Assembly: GCA_003224905.1 (NCBI GenBank)
Contig: QIAA01000174.1
Location: 22,821 to 86,820, forward strand
DNA length: 64,000 bases
Source of the DNA: Acidobacteriota bacterium
Lineage (GTDB): Bacteria > Acidobacteriota > Terriglobia > Terriglobales > Acidobacteriaceae
Direction: 5' to 3'
The notes under the pieces: generated by a model
The model's input: the letters and a program-made list of their open reading frames with translations, nothing else
What the model was told of the DNA's origin: nothing
Databases searched by the model: none
Position numbers and translations under genes: made by a program
Part shown: positions 1-7,831 of the stretch, piece by piece
Layout: each line of letters starts with the position of its first letter
How positions within the stretch are numbered: the stretch's first letter is position 1

Positions 1-221
1 AGGTATTCGACACCTGTCTCGCCTCCACCGAAGACTTACACGCTGCGCCGGAAAAATTGTTCCAAGGCCCGATCGCCGACGCCTTGACCCACGTAGGCCA
101 ACTCACGATGTTACGCCGCCTGGCGGACGCGCCGATTCGAGGAGAGAGTTACTTCGTTGCTGAGATCGCGGTTGGCCACGTGGGGCCGGACCAGGCAGCG
201 CCAAAGAGAGAGTTCGATTAA
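1..221 (+). CDS. DinB-like family protein, C-terminal fragment
   Basis: The reading frame is open from the window edge (first full codon at base 3) to a TAA at 219-221, giving 72 residues that end in KREFD. The segment with GPIADALTHVGQLTMLRR followed by GESYF and VGPDQ resembles the last helix region of DinB/YfiT-type four-helix-bundle proteins, in which a conserved His in the last helix (here in ALTHVGQ) is one of the metal ligands. The 5' end lies outside the window, so neither the start nor the other metal ligands can be seen. It converges on the oxidoreductase gene whose stop lies about 18 bases downstream. Family call is moderately sure; function is unknown. Confidence 0.6.
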   Translation, partial: VFDTCLASTEDLHAAPEKLFQGPIADALTHVGQLTMLRRLADAPIRGESYFVAEIAVGHVGPDQAAPKREFD

Positions 222-239
222 CTCCGGAGCAGATGTCCG

Positions 240-1373
240 TTATCGGGGCGCACCTGCCTTCCGAACTTGACTATACTGAGGCCCACGAAACCACAGGTCA
301 ATCGGCTTCTGAATCCCCTTCGCTGAAAAGGGCAGTTGCACTTTGCGTCCCTCGCCCGCAGACGCATATCCGGCATAAATAGCCTGCATCACTATGAGCC
401 CGTCTTCTCCCGTAGCCTTGGGATTCTCCTTTCCACGTGCGCAACGCGAGAAGTGTGCCATCTCCTGGGGAAAGCCGTAATTCCACAACTCCTCGAACAC
501 CGGATAGCTCCAGCCCTTCGTGCTGGGAGCCTTCTCAACGGCGTAGCCGTATCCGTTCTCGCTGTACGTGGGTAGAGCGTTACCCATGTGAAGATTGGCA
601 TAAGTCACTCCGTTCTCCCCGTACACTTCAATTCTGTCATCCATGCCGCCACGGCGGGCCCAGCTGTTCTCCACTATGCCTACGGCCCCATTGGCAAATT
701 CGAGAATGCAGTGACATTCGTCATCTCCCTCGGTCTTGTCGCTATGAACATACGTGCCCATCTGGCAGTAAACCGACTGAATGGCAGGCCGCCCCAGAAA
801 CCAGTAACAGAACGCAATTCCGTGGCATCCCAAATCCATCAGCGCGCCGCCGCCTGAGCGACTCACGTCCCAAAACCAGGGACTGTGCGGACCAAAATGC
901 TTTTCACTCTGCTTCACCAGGTGGACTCGACCGAATGCTCCCTCGTCAGCCATTTCTTTGGCTTTGACATATTTGGGCGTAAAGAAAAGTTCCTCGGCAT
1001 ACATCAGCAGCACGCCATGCTCTCGGGCTTCATGGACCATCCGCTCGCCCTGTTCGATAGTCATGGCCAACGGCTTTTCGCAGACAATGTGTTTGCCCGC
1101 CCGGGCACACTCGATGGTCATCTCTGCGTGCAGATGGTTCGGAGTTGCGATCGTAATCATCTCAATATCGGGTTCTTTCAGCATCTCGCGATAGTCAGTG
1201 AACACGCGCTGGATTCCATATTGCTTGGCCAGATGCGCGGCGTTTCCCGGACTGGGCGAAGCTACCGCGACGACCTCACCATCTTCCGGAGCAAGCTTGA
1301 AAGCGGAGGCATGAATGTCGCCCTGGAAGCGCGATCCGATAATTGCAACTTTGACTTTGCCGTTTTGTGCCAT
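240..1373 (-). CDS. Gfo/Idh/MocA-family NAD(P)-dependent oxidoreductase
   Basis: A 377-residue protein of normal family length. The N-terminal Rossmann fold starts with KVAIIGSRFQGDIHA, in which the usual GxGxxG is altered to GSRFQG. The family EKP signature (CEKPLAM, about residue 98) carries the lysine that contacts cofactor and substrate, and the C-terminal alpha/beta domain contains DLGCHGI with the expected catalytic-region His. Members oxidise or reduce sugars, inositols or related polyols in the cytoplasm; the substrate cannot be read here. The start is an ATG preceded by AAGGA about nine bases upstream. No partner gene is next to it on the same strand. Family call is very likely. Confidence 0.9.
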   Translation of the reverse strand: MAQNGKVKVAIIGSRFQGDIHASAFKLAPEDGEVVAVASPSPGNAAHLAKQYGIQRVFTDYREMLKEPDIEMITIATPNHLHAEMTIECARAGKHIVCEKPLAMTIEQGERMVHEAREHGVLLMYAEELFFTPKYVKAKEMADEGAFGRVHLVKQSEKHFGPHSPWFWDVSRSGGGALMDLGCHGIAFCYWFLGRPAIQSVYCQMGTYVHSDKTEGDDECHCILEFANGAVGIVENSWARRGGMDDRIEVYGENGVTYANLHMGNALPTYSENGYGYAVEKAPSTKGWSYPVFEELWNYGFPQEMAHFSRCARGKENPKATGEDGLIVMQAIYAGYASAGEGRKVQLPFSAKGIQKPIDLWFRGPQYSQVRKAGAPR

Positions 1374-1484
1374 GAGCTGAATTCCTTCGTTTTAGCAAAG
1401 GTATAGTAGCGGTACCGCGATCAGGCTCAGCTGCCGCCAGACATTATTCCAGCAAATGTCCTGAAGGTGGAACTGATGCTTGAT

Positions 1485-1628
1485 GGTTCTAGTCGGCCCG
1501 TTTACCGTTGAGTAAAATGGAGCAGACTTGGATTTGACTCTGCAGGTCTGCAGCGGTGAACGAGGCCAAGATTTGGCACAACTGAAACTACGGTTTCCCC
1601 CCAACAACTCACAACAAACGAAATAAAG
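1485..1628 (+). repeat. Leader duplication, copy A (upstream of the cupin-like gene)
   Basis: This stretch aligns over its whole length with 2463-2611. A core of 23 bases is identical (1504-1526 here, 2482-2504 in copy B), and both copies keep a TTGACT hexamer that could be a -35 box. The 3' part matches the first codons of the zinc-ribbon gene at 2550: after dropping one base the translation reads TTETTVSPQQL against TTETGVSPEQL. Copy A is therefore a decayed leader plus truncated, frameshifted gene start, lying directly before the cupin-like gene, which may now be expressed from the duplicated promoter. Confidence 0.75.
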
Positions 1629-1642
1629 ACGTGGAGAACGCA

Positions 1643-2365
1643 GTGAATAACCTCACTACATGGGTGCTGGCGGTTGGGATATGTGCAGGCGTGCAAGCTG
1701 TCGCACAAGAACAGGTTCTCACTATGGACGACGAGCCCCACCATTCACGTGTCTTCAGCAACGAGTATTGTCGGGTCTATAACGTCAGCCTAAGGCGTCT
1801 TGAGGAGACGAAACCCGTTGTCCATGAACATGACTGGGTACGAATGAACCTTGGCGGCAGCGTCGAACAAGCGTGGGGCGGAACCGTATTTTCAAAGGCG
1901 GGCTATGATGATCCCGAAGGTTACTTTGTTTCCTTCTTTTATCCCGTAATCCGGTTGAGTCTGCGGAATCCGCACATTGAACCATATCGAGCGCTGATTG
2001 TTGTAATCATGCGGGAAGATGACAGCCGGAATCGCTGGCGCGATCCCTCGATCGACCCGTTTGCGCAGAAGCTTGGCCCAGGAGTTGATCCGCACATTTC
2101 GTATGTCACAACACTGACCAAGACCTCAGTCGAGATCATGAACGTGCAACTACTTTCAGGGGACTCCAAGGAACTTCATTCGCTAGGCGTCGGAGCTCTC
2201 GTGGTTGCGATGAGCGAACTGAAGCTGTCGCCGAAGCAGCAGGATAGAGAATCCGAGGAGCTTCAACTTGCCAAAGGCGATGTTCATTGGCTTCCCGGCC
2301 CAGCGCATGCATTCAAGAACCTGGCGAAGGAACCCGCCCGCTTCGTGGTTTTGGAAATGAAGTAG
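1643..2365 (+). CDS. Secreted cupin-like protein of unknown function
   Basis: The chosen GTG start follows GGAG with a six-base spacer; a GTG four codons upstream (1631) lacks a ribosome site. The protein begins with a hydrophobic signal segment (WVLAVGICAGVQAVAQ), suggesting export. The mature part opens with SRVFSNEYCRVYNVSL and a VVHEHDWVRMNL stretch, and near the C-terminus has LAKGDVHWLPGPAHAFKNL, the GD...PxxxHxFxN pattern of the second cupin motif. It therefore probably folds as a bicupin or one split cupin barrel; a metal-binding role is inference. It lies between the two copies of a duplicated leader. Its closest functional assignment is unknown. Confidence 0.7.
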   Translation: MNNLTTWVLAVGICAGVQAVAQEQVLTMDDEPHHSRVFSNEYCRVYNVSLRRLEETKPVVHEHDWVRMNLGGSVEQAWGGTVFSKAGYDDPEGYFVSFFYPVIRLSLRNPHIEPYRALIVVIMREDDSRNRWRDPSIDPFAQKLGPGVDPHISYVTTLTKTSVEIMNVQLLSGDSKELHSLGVGALVVAMSELKLSPKQQDRESEELQLAKGDVHWLPGPAHAFKNLAKEPARFVVLEMK

Positions 2366-2462
2366 ATAGGCTGCTAAGTTCGGCATATTTTCGGAGCATT
2401 CTTTGGCGTGACCCGGGCGATTGCACTGCATTTTTGAATCCCCTTCATGCCCGCTCCCGCAA

Positions 2463-2611
2463 GGTTCTAGTCGCCCCATTAACCGTTGAGTAAAATGGAG
2501 CAGAGTCGAATTTGACTTTGCGACCTACCGCGGCATACGAGGACAAACTTTGGCCACAACCGAAACCGGCGTCTCCCCCGAACAACTCCCTCACCACAAG
2601 GTAAAACTAAA
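2463..2611 (+). repeat. Leader duplication, copy B (native leader of the zinc-ribbon gene)
   Basis: This is the intact counterpart of 1485-1628. It comprises the intergenic leader with TTGACT, a likely ribosome site (GAGG) and the first 20 or so codons of the following gene, which continues in frame here but not in copy A. The intact reading frame identifies this copy as the parent. Confidence 0.75.
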
Positions 2612-2879
2612 AAAGCCAGGGCAGCGCGCCTGTAATGAAAAAGATGCAAAAGGCAAGTTCTGCGGCGGACATCTCAAGCGCTGGTATTACACGACAGATG
2701 TCCTTGAGCAGGCCTGTGGAGATGCAGAAAAAGCCTGGGGGGCCAACGCAGAAGTCTATCGCTGTGAGCACTGTAAGACGCTTTATTTGCCCAATGCCGA
2801 CGAAGCGCGCGGATTGAATGTGGCTGGTCCGGGACAGCTTTCAGTTTTTGGATTGACGGTTCCGCCGAAACGGACCTAA
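2550..2879 (+). CDS. Small zinc-ribbon-like protein
   Basis: A 109-residue protein starting at TTG, with GAGG about seven bases upstream. After a polar N-terminus it contains RACNEKDAKGKFCGGHLKRW and, about 45 residues later, YRCEHCKTLY. The four cysteines (C-x8-C and CxxC), with an adjacent His, look like a zinc-ribbon. The C-terminal VAGPGQLSVFGLTVPPK is hydrophobic and conserved-looking. There is no signal peptide, so it is cytoplasmic. Function is unknown; nucleic-acid or protein binding would be usual for such ribbons, but that is inference. The degraded copy of its first codons at 1.6 kb supports the TTG start. Confidence 0.75.
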   Translation: MATTETGVSPEQLPHHKVKLKKPGQRACNEKDAKGKFCGGHLKRWYYTTDVLEQACGDAEKAWGANAEVYRCEHCKTLYLPNADEARGLNVAGPGQLSVFGLTVPPKRT

Positions 2880-2924
2880 AGCGATGCATTTGCGGATGGG
2901 CCGACTCGGGCTGACACTCCCCAC

Positions 2925-4166
2925 ATGAACACTTCTGAACTTATCTACGACTGGAACCGGGTTCTTCCGAAGTCCCTGCAGACGGCCGTCCCTGTTCTGT
3001 TGAATGATGAAACGCTGCGCGACGGTTTGCAGTCTCCCTCGGTTCGCGATCCTTCGATCCCGGAAAAAATCAAGATTCTGCACCTGATGGAAGCTCTGGG
3101 CATTAACTCGCTCGATCTCGGCCTCCCCGGAGCGGGGCCGCGTGCCCTCGAGCACAGCGAAGCGCTGGCGCGGGAAATTGCGCGGCACAAGATGAAGATC
3201 CGCGCGAACTGCGCCGCCCGCACCCACGAGAATGACATTCGGCCAATTGCGGATATCGTCCAGCGCACCGGGTTGAACATCGCTGCCGCAACTTTTATCG
3301 GTTCCAGTCCGATTCGACGTTACACGGAGGGATGGACAGAAGAGTTCCTGCTCCAGACCACGGAAAAAGCCGTGAAGTACGCAGTATCGCTTGGCCTCGA
3401 AGTAACCTATGTCACCGAAGACACCTCCCGCTGCGATCCCGAAACTGTTAAGCGGCTGTATTCGACCGCAATCAATTGCGGCGCGCGCGCGATTGTCGTT
3501 TGCGACACTGCCGGGCACGCCACGCCCATGGGGGCGTATGCGCTCATAAAGTTCGTACTCGACGAGATTGTGAAGCCTTCGGGTGAGAAAATTCGTGTCG
3601 ATTGGCATGGGCACTGCGACCGCGGCCTTGCCGTTGCCAACTCCATTGCCGCCCTCCTCGCCGGCGCCCAATGCGTGCATGCCTGTGCCCTGGCTTTGGG
3701 TGAGCGGGTCGGCAACACCCAAATGGACCAGATGCTGGTCAACCTGAAGCTAATGGGTATCCCTCCTTGGAACCAGCAGGACCTGACCAGGCTGAAGGAC
3801 TATTGTCAGGTCGTGTCGCAGGCCACAGGCGTGCCAATTCCGCCCAACTACCCCGTCTTTGGGGAAGATGCATTCCGTACGGCAACCGGCGTCCATGCTG
3901 CTGCACTGATCAAGGCGTACAAGAAGAATGATGTCGAGCTCGCAAACGCAGTCTATTCTGGCGTACCCGCGCATGTGTTTGGCCTGGAGCAGATCATCGA
4001 CATTGGTCCCATGAGCGGCAAGTCGAATGTTCTCTTCTGGCTCGAACGGCATGGCTTGCCTGCAAGTGATGGCCTCGTGGACCGGATCTACAAACGGGCA
4101 AAATCCTCCGATCACACTCTGAACGAGGCGGAGATTCTTCAGTGCGTACAGAACGTGAATGCCTGA
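2925..4166 (+). CDS. LeuA-like (2-isopropylmalate/homocitrate synthase family) acyltransferase
   Basis: This is a DRE-TIM metallolyase-family protein that would condense acetyl-CoA (or another acyl-CoA) with a 2-oxoacid by a Claisen reaction in the cytosol. The DETLRDG motif (residues 28-34) supplies the catalytic Arg and a metal-binding Asp; HGH (228-230) supplies the two metal-binding His; GERVGNTQMD is the conserved loop after the barrel. FRTATGVHAAALIKA belongs to the C-terminal accessory region. At 413 residues it lacks the C-terminal LeuA dimer domain that senses leucine, so feedback control by that route is absent. The substrate (oxoisovalerate, pyruvate, oxoglutarate or oxaloacetate) cannot be decided. 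The M20 hydrolase follows 33 bases later on the same strand. Confidence 0.85.
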   Translation: MNTSELIYDWNRVLPKSLQTAVPVLLNDETLRDGLQSPSVRDPSIPEKIKILHLMEALGINSLDLGLPGAGPRALEHSEALAREIARHKMKIRANCAARTHENDIRPIADIVQRTGLNIAAATFIGSSPIRRYTEGWTEEFLLQTTEKAVKYAVSLGLEVTYVTEDTSRCDPETVKRLYSTAINCGARAIVVCDTAGHATPMGAYALIKFVLDEIVKPSGEKIRVDWHGHCDRGLAVANSIAALLAGAQCVHACALALGERVGNTQMDQMLVNLKLMGIPPWNQQDLTRLKDYCQVVSQATGVPIPPNYPVFGEDAFRTATGVHAAALIKAYKKNDVELANAVYSGVPAHVFGLEQIIDIGPMSGKSNVLFWLERHGLPASDGLVDRIYKRAKSSDHTLNEAEILQCVQNVNA

Positions 4167-4199
4167 CGTGTTTCAGCGTTGTAAGATGGCGAAGCAGCC

Positions 4200-5450
4200 A
4201 TGGTCACGCCGCGTCCAGAACTCCTAAGCGATCTCCAGCAGGACCTGGTCCGGCTGCAGGCTCTTGAGGAAATCCGCAACGCCTTCGCCTGGCTCCGCTC
4301 CCACGAACCTCAATTTGCCAGTTGGCAGCTTCAGGCGGCGCGCATTCCTGCTCCCCCCTTCGGTGAATCCGCACGCGGGGATTGGCTTGAGGCCAGGTTC
4401 CGCGAGCAGGGACTTGACGACGTTCACCGTGATGACGTCGGCAACGTCTTCGGAATTCATCCCGGTGTGGGAGCGACTTACGTTGCCCTGAGCGCCCACC
4501 TCGACACAGTTTTTCCCGCAGGCACGCCTCTGAACATAAGGCAACAAGGGACGCGCCTTTACGGTCCAGGTGTTTCCGACAACGGCGCTGGAGTCACTGC
4601 GATGCTGGCAATTGTGGCGCTGCTGCGGGCCGTGCAGATCCGGCATTCATTGCCGTTGCTCTTTATCGGGAACGTTGGCGAAGAAGGCGAAGGCGACCTG
4701 CGAGGCATGCGCCACATTTTTTCCGCTCCTCGCTGGCGAGATTCCATTCATTACAGTCTCATACTCGACGGAGCGGGCTCAGACACGATTGTCGCCGAAG
4801 CCCTTGGGAGCCGCCGCTTTGAAGTGATCGTGCGCGGTCCGGGTGGGCATTCGTGGACCGACTTCGGCGCTCCCAACCCGATCGTGGTGCTGTCACGAGC
4901 CATTCAGGAGTTTGCCCGCACTCCGGTGCCTGCCTCTCCGAAGACGAGCTTCAATATCGGCGTGATTCGCGGCGGCACTTCGGTTAACTCCATTCCCGAG
5001 TCCGCCAGCATGCGCGTGGACATCCGTTCCACTTCTATGGCGGAAATGGAACGCCTGGAACATGCCTTGCGCGCGGCGATCGACCGCGCGATCGAAGAAG
5101 AGTCTCGAGCCATTGAGTCGCGAGCGCCCGCACAAAAGCGGCCATTCGGGGTGAGTTGCGAATTTGTGCCCATCGGCAATCGTCCCGCGGGAGAATTGAA
5201 TGCCAATGCCCGCATGCTGCAGGTAATCCGCGCCGTGGATGCGCAACTCGGCAATGTGGCGCAGGTGCAGCGTGCCTCCACGGATGCCAACATCCCGCTC
5301 TCAATCGGGCGCGAGGCTCTCGCGATTGGCGGCGGAGGCATAGGCGGCGGAGCGCACACTCTTCAGGAATGGTTCGATTGCAGCGGACGTGAATTAGGCC
5401 TGAAACGAATCCTGCTGACACTCCTGATGCTGGCCGGCGCAGGCGAATAA
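4200..5450 (+). CDS. M20-family metallopeptidase/amidohydrolase
   Basis: A 416-residue zinc hydrolase of the M20 (PepT/ArgE/CPG2) fold. Metal and catalytic residues are visible: LSAHLDT (His100, Asp102), GPGVSDNGAG (bridging Asp127), EEGEG (catalytic Glu161 and metal Glu162), LILDGAG (Asp190) and GGGAHTLQEWFD (final His, near residue 393). The middle lid domain with GGHSW and the SFNIGVIRGGTSVNSIP dimerisation segment is present. It has no signal peptide, so it probably acts on small peptides or N-acyl amino acids in the cytoplasm. It may be co-transcribed with the LeuA-like gene. It ends four bases from the convergent GcvT-like gene. Confidence 0.9.
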   Translation: MVTPRPELLSDLQQDLVRLQALEEIRNAFAWLRSHEPQFASWQLQAARIPAPPFGESARGDWLEARFREQGLDDVHRDDVGNVFGIHPGVGATYVALSAHLDTVFPAGTPLNIRQQGTRLYGPGVSDNGAGVTAMLAIVALLRAVQIRHSLPLLFIGNVGEEGEGDLRGMRHIFSAPRWRDSIHYSLILDGAGSDTIVAEALGSRRFEVIVRGPGGHSWTDFGAPNPIVVLSRAIQEFARTPVPASPKTSFNIGVIRGGTSVNSIPESASMRVDIRSTSMAEMERLEHALRAAIDRAIEEESRAIESRAPAQKRPFGVSCEFVPIGNRPAGELNANARMLQVIRAVDAQLGNVAQVQRASTDANIPLSIGREALAIGGGGIGGGAHTLQEWFDCSGRELGLKRILLTLLMLAGAGE

Positions 5451-5454
5451 TTCC

Positions 5455-6651
5455 TTACACCGGCACCGCCGTCTTTCGCTTGGGATTAAAAAACCCCAGC
5501 TTCGCGATCTTCGCCGTCACTTTCTGCCGCATCGCCTCAATCGTAATCTCCATCTGAAGCTTGGTTCCAAGTTCGGAGTGCGCAGTTTCAACACTCGCCA
5601 GCGCGATCAATTTCTTGAGCACGGGAGACCAGGTCGTAGTTGTCGCTTTCCCGACTTGTTTTTCCCCTAGGTACACCGGAACCGGGACGCGCGACGCTTG
5701 ACTCGGCGCAGCGGGTGTCAGGCCAAATTTTTCGTAGCGATCTTCGACCTCGGTCCAATCAACTTCGAGACCAACCAGTTGCCTCGCCACTCCCTGTTTC
5801 TGAGCGCGTTCCAACGCGGCTTTGCCCACGAAAGTTTCTTTCTCCAAGTGGACCATGCGGCCAAAGCCCAGCTCGTAAGGCGAAAACTTCTGGGATGGAA
5901 TCAGCGCCTTCTTGCTGCTCGTGTAGTCCACTTCAATCAAGAGCAGGCCGGCCTCCACGCGAGCGATATCCAGAGCTAGCATCCCCGCGGCGTGAAGATC
6001 GAATTGCCTGCCCTTCTCCATCAGCGCATCCCATACTTTCACCGCGTCGTTCCACGGCACCCAGATCTCATACCCAAGATCACCCGTATAGCCCGTGCGC
6101 GAAATATCAACAGGCACGCCCGCAATCTTGCCGCTCGTCTTGCGAAAATATTTCAGGTTCGCAATATCCGCGTCCGTCACGGTTTTCAGCAGCTTGCCAG
6201 ACGTAGGCCCTTGCAACGCGAGAGCCGCGACCTTCTCGGAGATGTCCTCGATCTCCACATCCATATTCAACCCGTTCTGCCGGAACCAGCGCAGGCTCGG
6301 ATCAGCGGCAGTCCATCGGTATCTGTTTTCTTCCAGTCGGGTAATCGTGCCGTCATCGATGACTTTCCCTTGCTCATCACACCAGCAGCAGTAAATAACC
6401 TGCCCTACCGCAACTTTGTTGATGTCACGTGTGATTACCCGATTCACCAGCTTCGTAGCATCTTTGCCGGTGACCAAATATTTGTACAGCGGAGTGATAT
6501 CGATCAGCGCAGCGGCATTGCGGATGGCGTTGTACTCATGATCATGGTGAACTTCATATACGCTGACCGTGTAATACCCTGACCACTCGCGATAATTGAG
6601 GCTATGGCACAGGGCAAAAGTTCTCTCGTGAAACGCTGTCCCAACCGGCAA
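5455..6651 (-). CDS. GcvT-like folate-dependent aminomethyltransferase family protein
   Basis: A 398-residue protein of the T-protein / YgfZ / dimethylglycine-oxidase C-domain family. It shows the folate-binding fold elements RNAAALIDITPLYKYLVTGKDA, the central LALQGP turn, SRTGYTGDLGYEIWV (the most conserved GcvT motif) and GMLALDIARVEAG. The C-terminal barrel contains the PVPVYLGEKQVGKATTTTWSP stretch. The rest of a glycine cleavage system (P and H proteins) is not in the window, so a stand-alone demethylase or aminomethyltransferase is as likely as GcvT itself. The ATG at 6649-6651 is the start used; several residues before HSLNYREW may be an extension. Confidence 0.85.
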   Translation of the reverse strand: MPVGTAFHERTFALCHSLNYREWSGYYTVSVYEVHHDHEYNAIRNAAALIDITPLYKYLVTGKDATKLVNRVITRDINKVAVGQVIYCCWCDEQGKVIDDGTITRLEENRYRWTAADPSLRWFRQNGLNMDVEIEDISEKVAALALQGPTSGKLLKTVTDADIANLKYFRKTSGKIAGVPVDISRTGYTGDLGYEIWVPWNDAVKVWDALMEKGRQFDLHAAGMLALDIARVEAGLLLIEVDYTSSKKALIPSQKFSPYELGFGRMVHLEKETFVGKAALERAQKQGVARQLVGLEVDWTEVEDRYEKFGLTPAAPSQASRVPVPVYLGEKQVGKATTTTWSPVLKKLIALASVETAHSELGTKLQMEITIEAMRQKVTAKIAKLGFFNPKRKTAVPV

Positions 6652-6678
6652 AGTGGTTCCCTCGTATTTCTGATTTTC

Positions 6679-6708
6679 CTCTGTGTGCCTCTGTGTCCTC
6701 TGTGGTTA
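6679..6708 (+). repeat. CCTCTGTG-type dispersed intergenic repeat
   Basis: Three tandem variants of CCTCTGTGT/CCTCTGTGG lie between the GcvT-like gene and truA. Related sequence, in either orientation, is found at 51293-51312 and 52409-52474, always outside genes. It looks like a short dispersed repeat; function unknown. Confidence 0.5.
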
Positions 6709-6805
6709 TTTGCGCTGGTTCGGAGAGGAAGTACAGAAGTCAAAATTTCGACGCGATTATATTCAGGTTCTTGTGCTATAGGCAATGTACGTTTATGGCA
6801 ACCTG

Positions 6806-7558
6806 TTAATACTCCACTCCCACCAGATACAACCCGCTGGCTGGCGCAGTAGCGCCTGCGGCGCACCGATTGCGCGCCTCAAGAATTCTCACCATCTCCG
6901 ACGGACTAAGTGTTCCTTTACCGGCCAGCACAAACGTCCCCACTAGGTTCCGTACCATGTGGTGCAGGAATCCATTCCCGCGCACTTCATAAACGAACTC
7001 GTCACCTTCGCGATGCCAGCCCGACGAAGAAATCCGCCGCACATTACACCTGGGATCGTTCTCGCTCCCGCGTTCCGGATCGACCGCCGCAAACGAAGTG
7101 AAATCGTGCTCGCCGATAACTTCAACTGCAGCCTGTTCCATCGCCTCTTCATTGAGAGGATACGGGTGATGCCATACATAGCGCGCAAGAAAGGGCGGAC
7201 AGATGTCGGCTCGGTAAAGCCGGTATCTGTAGGTCTTTGCCCGCGCCGATTTGCGCGGATGAAACTCCGAGTCAACTTCCGCCGCTTCCAGCACGCGGAC
7301 AGAAGCGGGCAAGATATCATTCAACGCCTTCAGCAGGTTTCCGGCAGGAATCGGCGATTCAGTCTTGAAGCTGGCCACCTGCCCCAGCGCATGCACCCCG
7401 GCATCAGTTCGGCCGGAGCCCTGTGGCAAGACGTTTTCCCCAGTCACCCGTCCAATAACTGAAGCTAATGTGCCTTGAATAGTGACGGCGTCCGGCTGAA
7501 CTTGCCAACCGGAAAAATCGCTGCCGTCATATGCCAGCACCAGCTTGATATTCCGCAT
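6806..7558 (-). CDS. truA: tRNA pseudouridine(38-40) synthase TruA
   Basis: TruA isomerises uridines 38-40 in the anticodon arm of many tRNAs. The 250-residue product has the family's opening (LAYDGSDFSGWQVQ), the catalytic-Asp motif GSGRTDAGVHALGQ (Asp52), the central FHPRKSARAKTYRYR segment and the C-terminal GNGFLHHMVRNLVGTF helix. The start was set at the ATG at 7556-7558, which has CAGGAAAC just upstream; an upstream in-frame start would add 13 residues absent from the family. Stand-alone gene, cytoplasmic, essentially certain. Confidence 0.96.
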   Translation of the reverse strand: MRNIKLVLAYDGSDFSGWQVQPDAVTIQGTLASVIGRVTGENVLPQGSGRTDAGVHALGQVASFKTESPIPAGNLLKALNDILPASVRVLEAAEVDSEFHPRKSARAKTYRYRLYRADICPPFLARYVWHHPYPLNEEAMEQAAVEVIGEHDFTSFAAVDPERGSENDPRCNVRRISSSGWHREGDEFVYEVRGNGFLHHMVRNLVGTFVLAGKGTLSPSEMVRILEARNRCAAGATAPASGLYLVGVEY

Positions 7559-7612
7559 GTTTCCTGAGTCTTCTTCTCGGCGCCACTCATCCAACAAACG
7601 TTCTACTCTTTA

Positions 7613-7629
7613 CAAACATTTACTGTTTG
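7613..7629. promoter_or_regulatory. Candidate operator upstream of the tolC-like gene
   Basis: A perfect dyad CAAACA-TTTAC-TGTTTG lies about 200 bases upstream of the outer-membrane channel gene and about 55 bases upstream of truA. Its layout resembles sites bound by TetR-family repressors, which often control efflux genes. No TetR gene is in the window, so the regulator would have to lie elsewhere. Confidence 0.3.
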
Positions 7630-7831
7630 CAGCTGCCTCGGTTAAAAATCGGAGCGATTGCCTCGGATATACTATTTCATTCACTTGGACAACTTGCGAA
7701 GGCACTGCTCCTACCCAGGTCCAACACGAAACACAGGAAAACTGAAACCTGGCAGCCGGCTTTGACGTATCTAGGAAGTGATTTTCAGTCTTCAAAAACT
7801 TACACCAGCCCCTTTGCACGGAGAAAAACGA

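Noticed and set aside
437..1406. Plus-strand frames of 173-176 codons
   Set aside because: Antisense to the Gfo/Idh/MocA oxidoreductase; composition biased (Arg, Ser, Pro), no domain.
2841..3722. 293-codon frame on the minus strand
   Set aside because: Antisense to the LeuA-like gene, whose catalytic motifs are complete; the antisense product has no recognisable domain.
5640..6582. Plus-strand frames of 188 and 196 codons
   Set aside because: Antisense to the GcvT-like gene; no motif.
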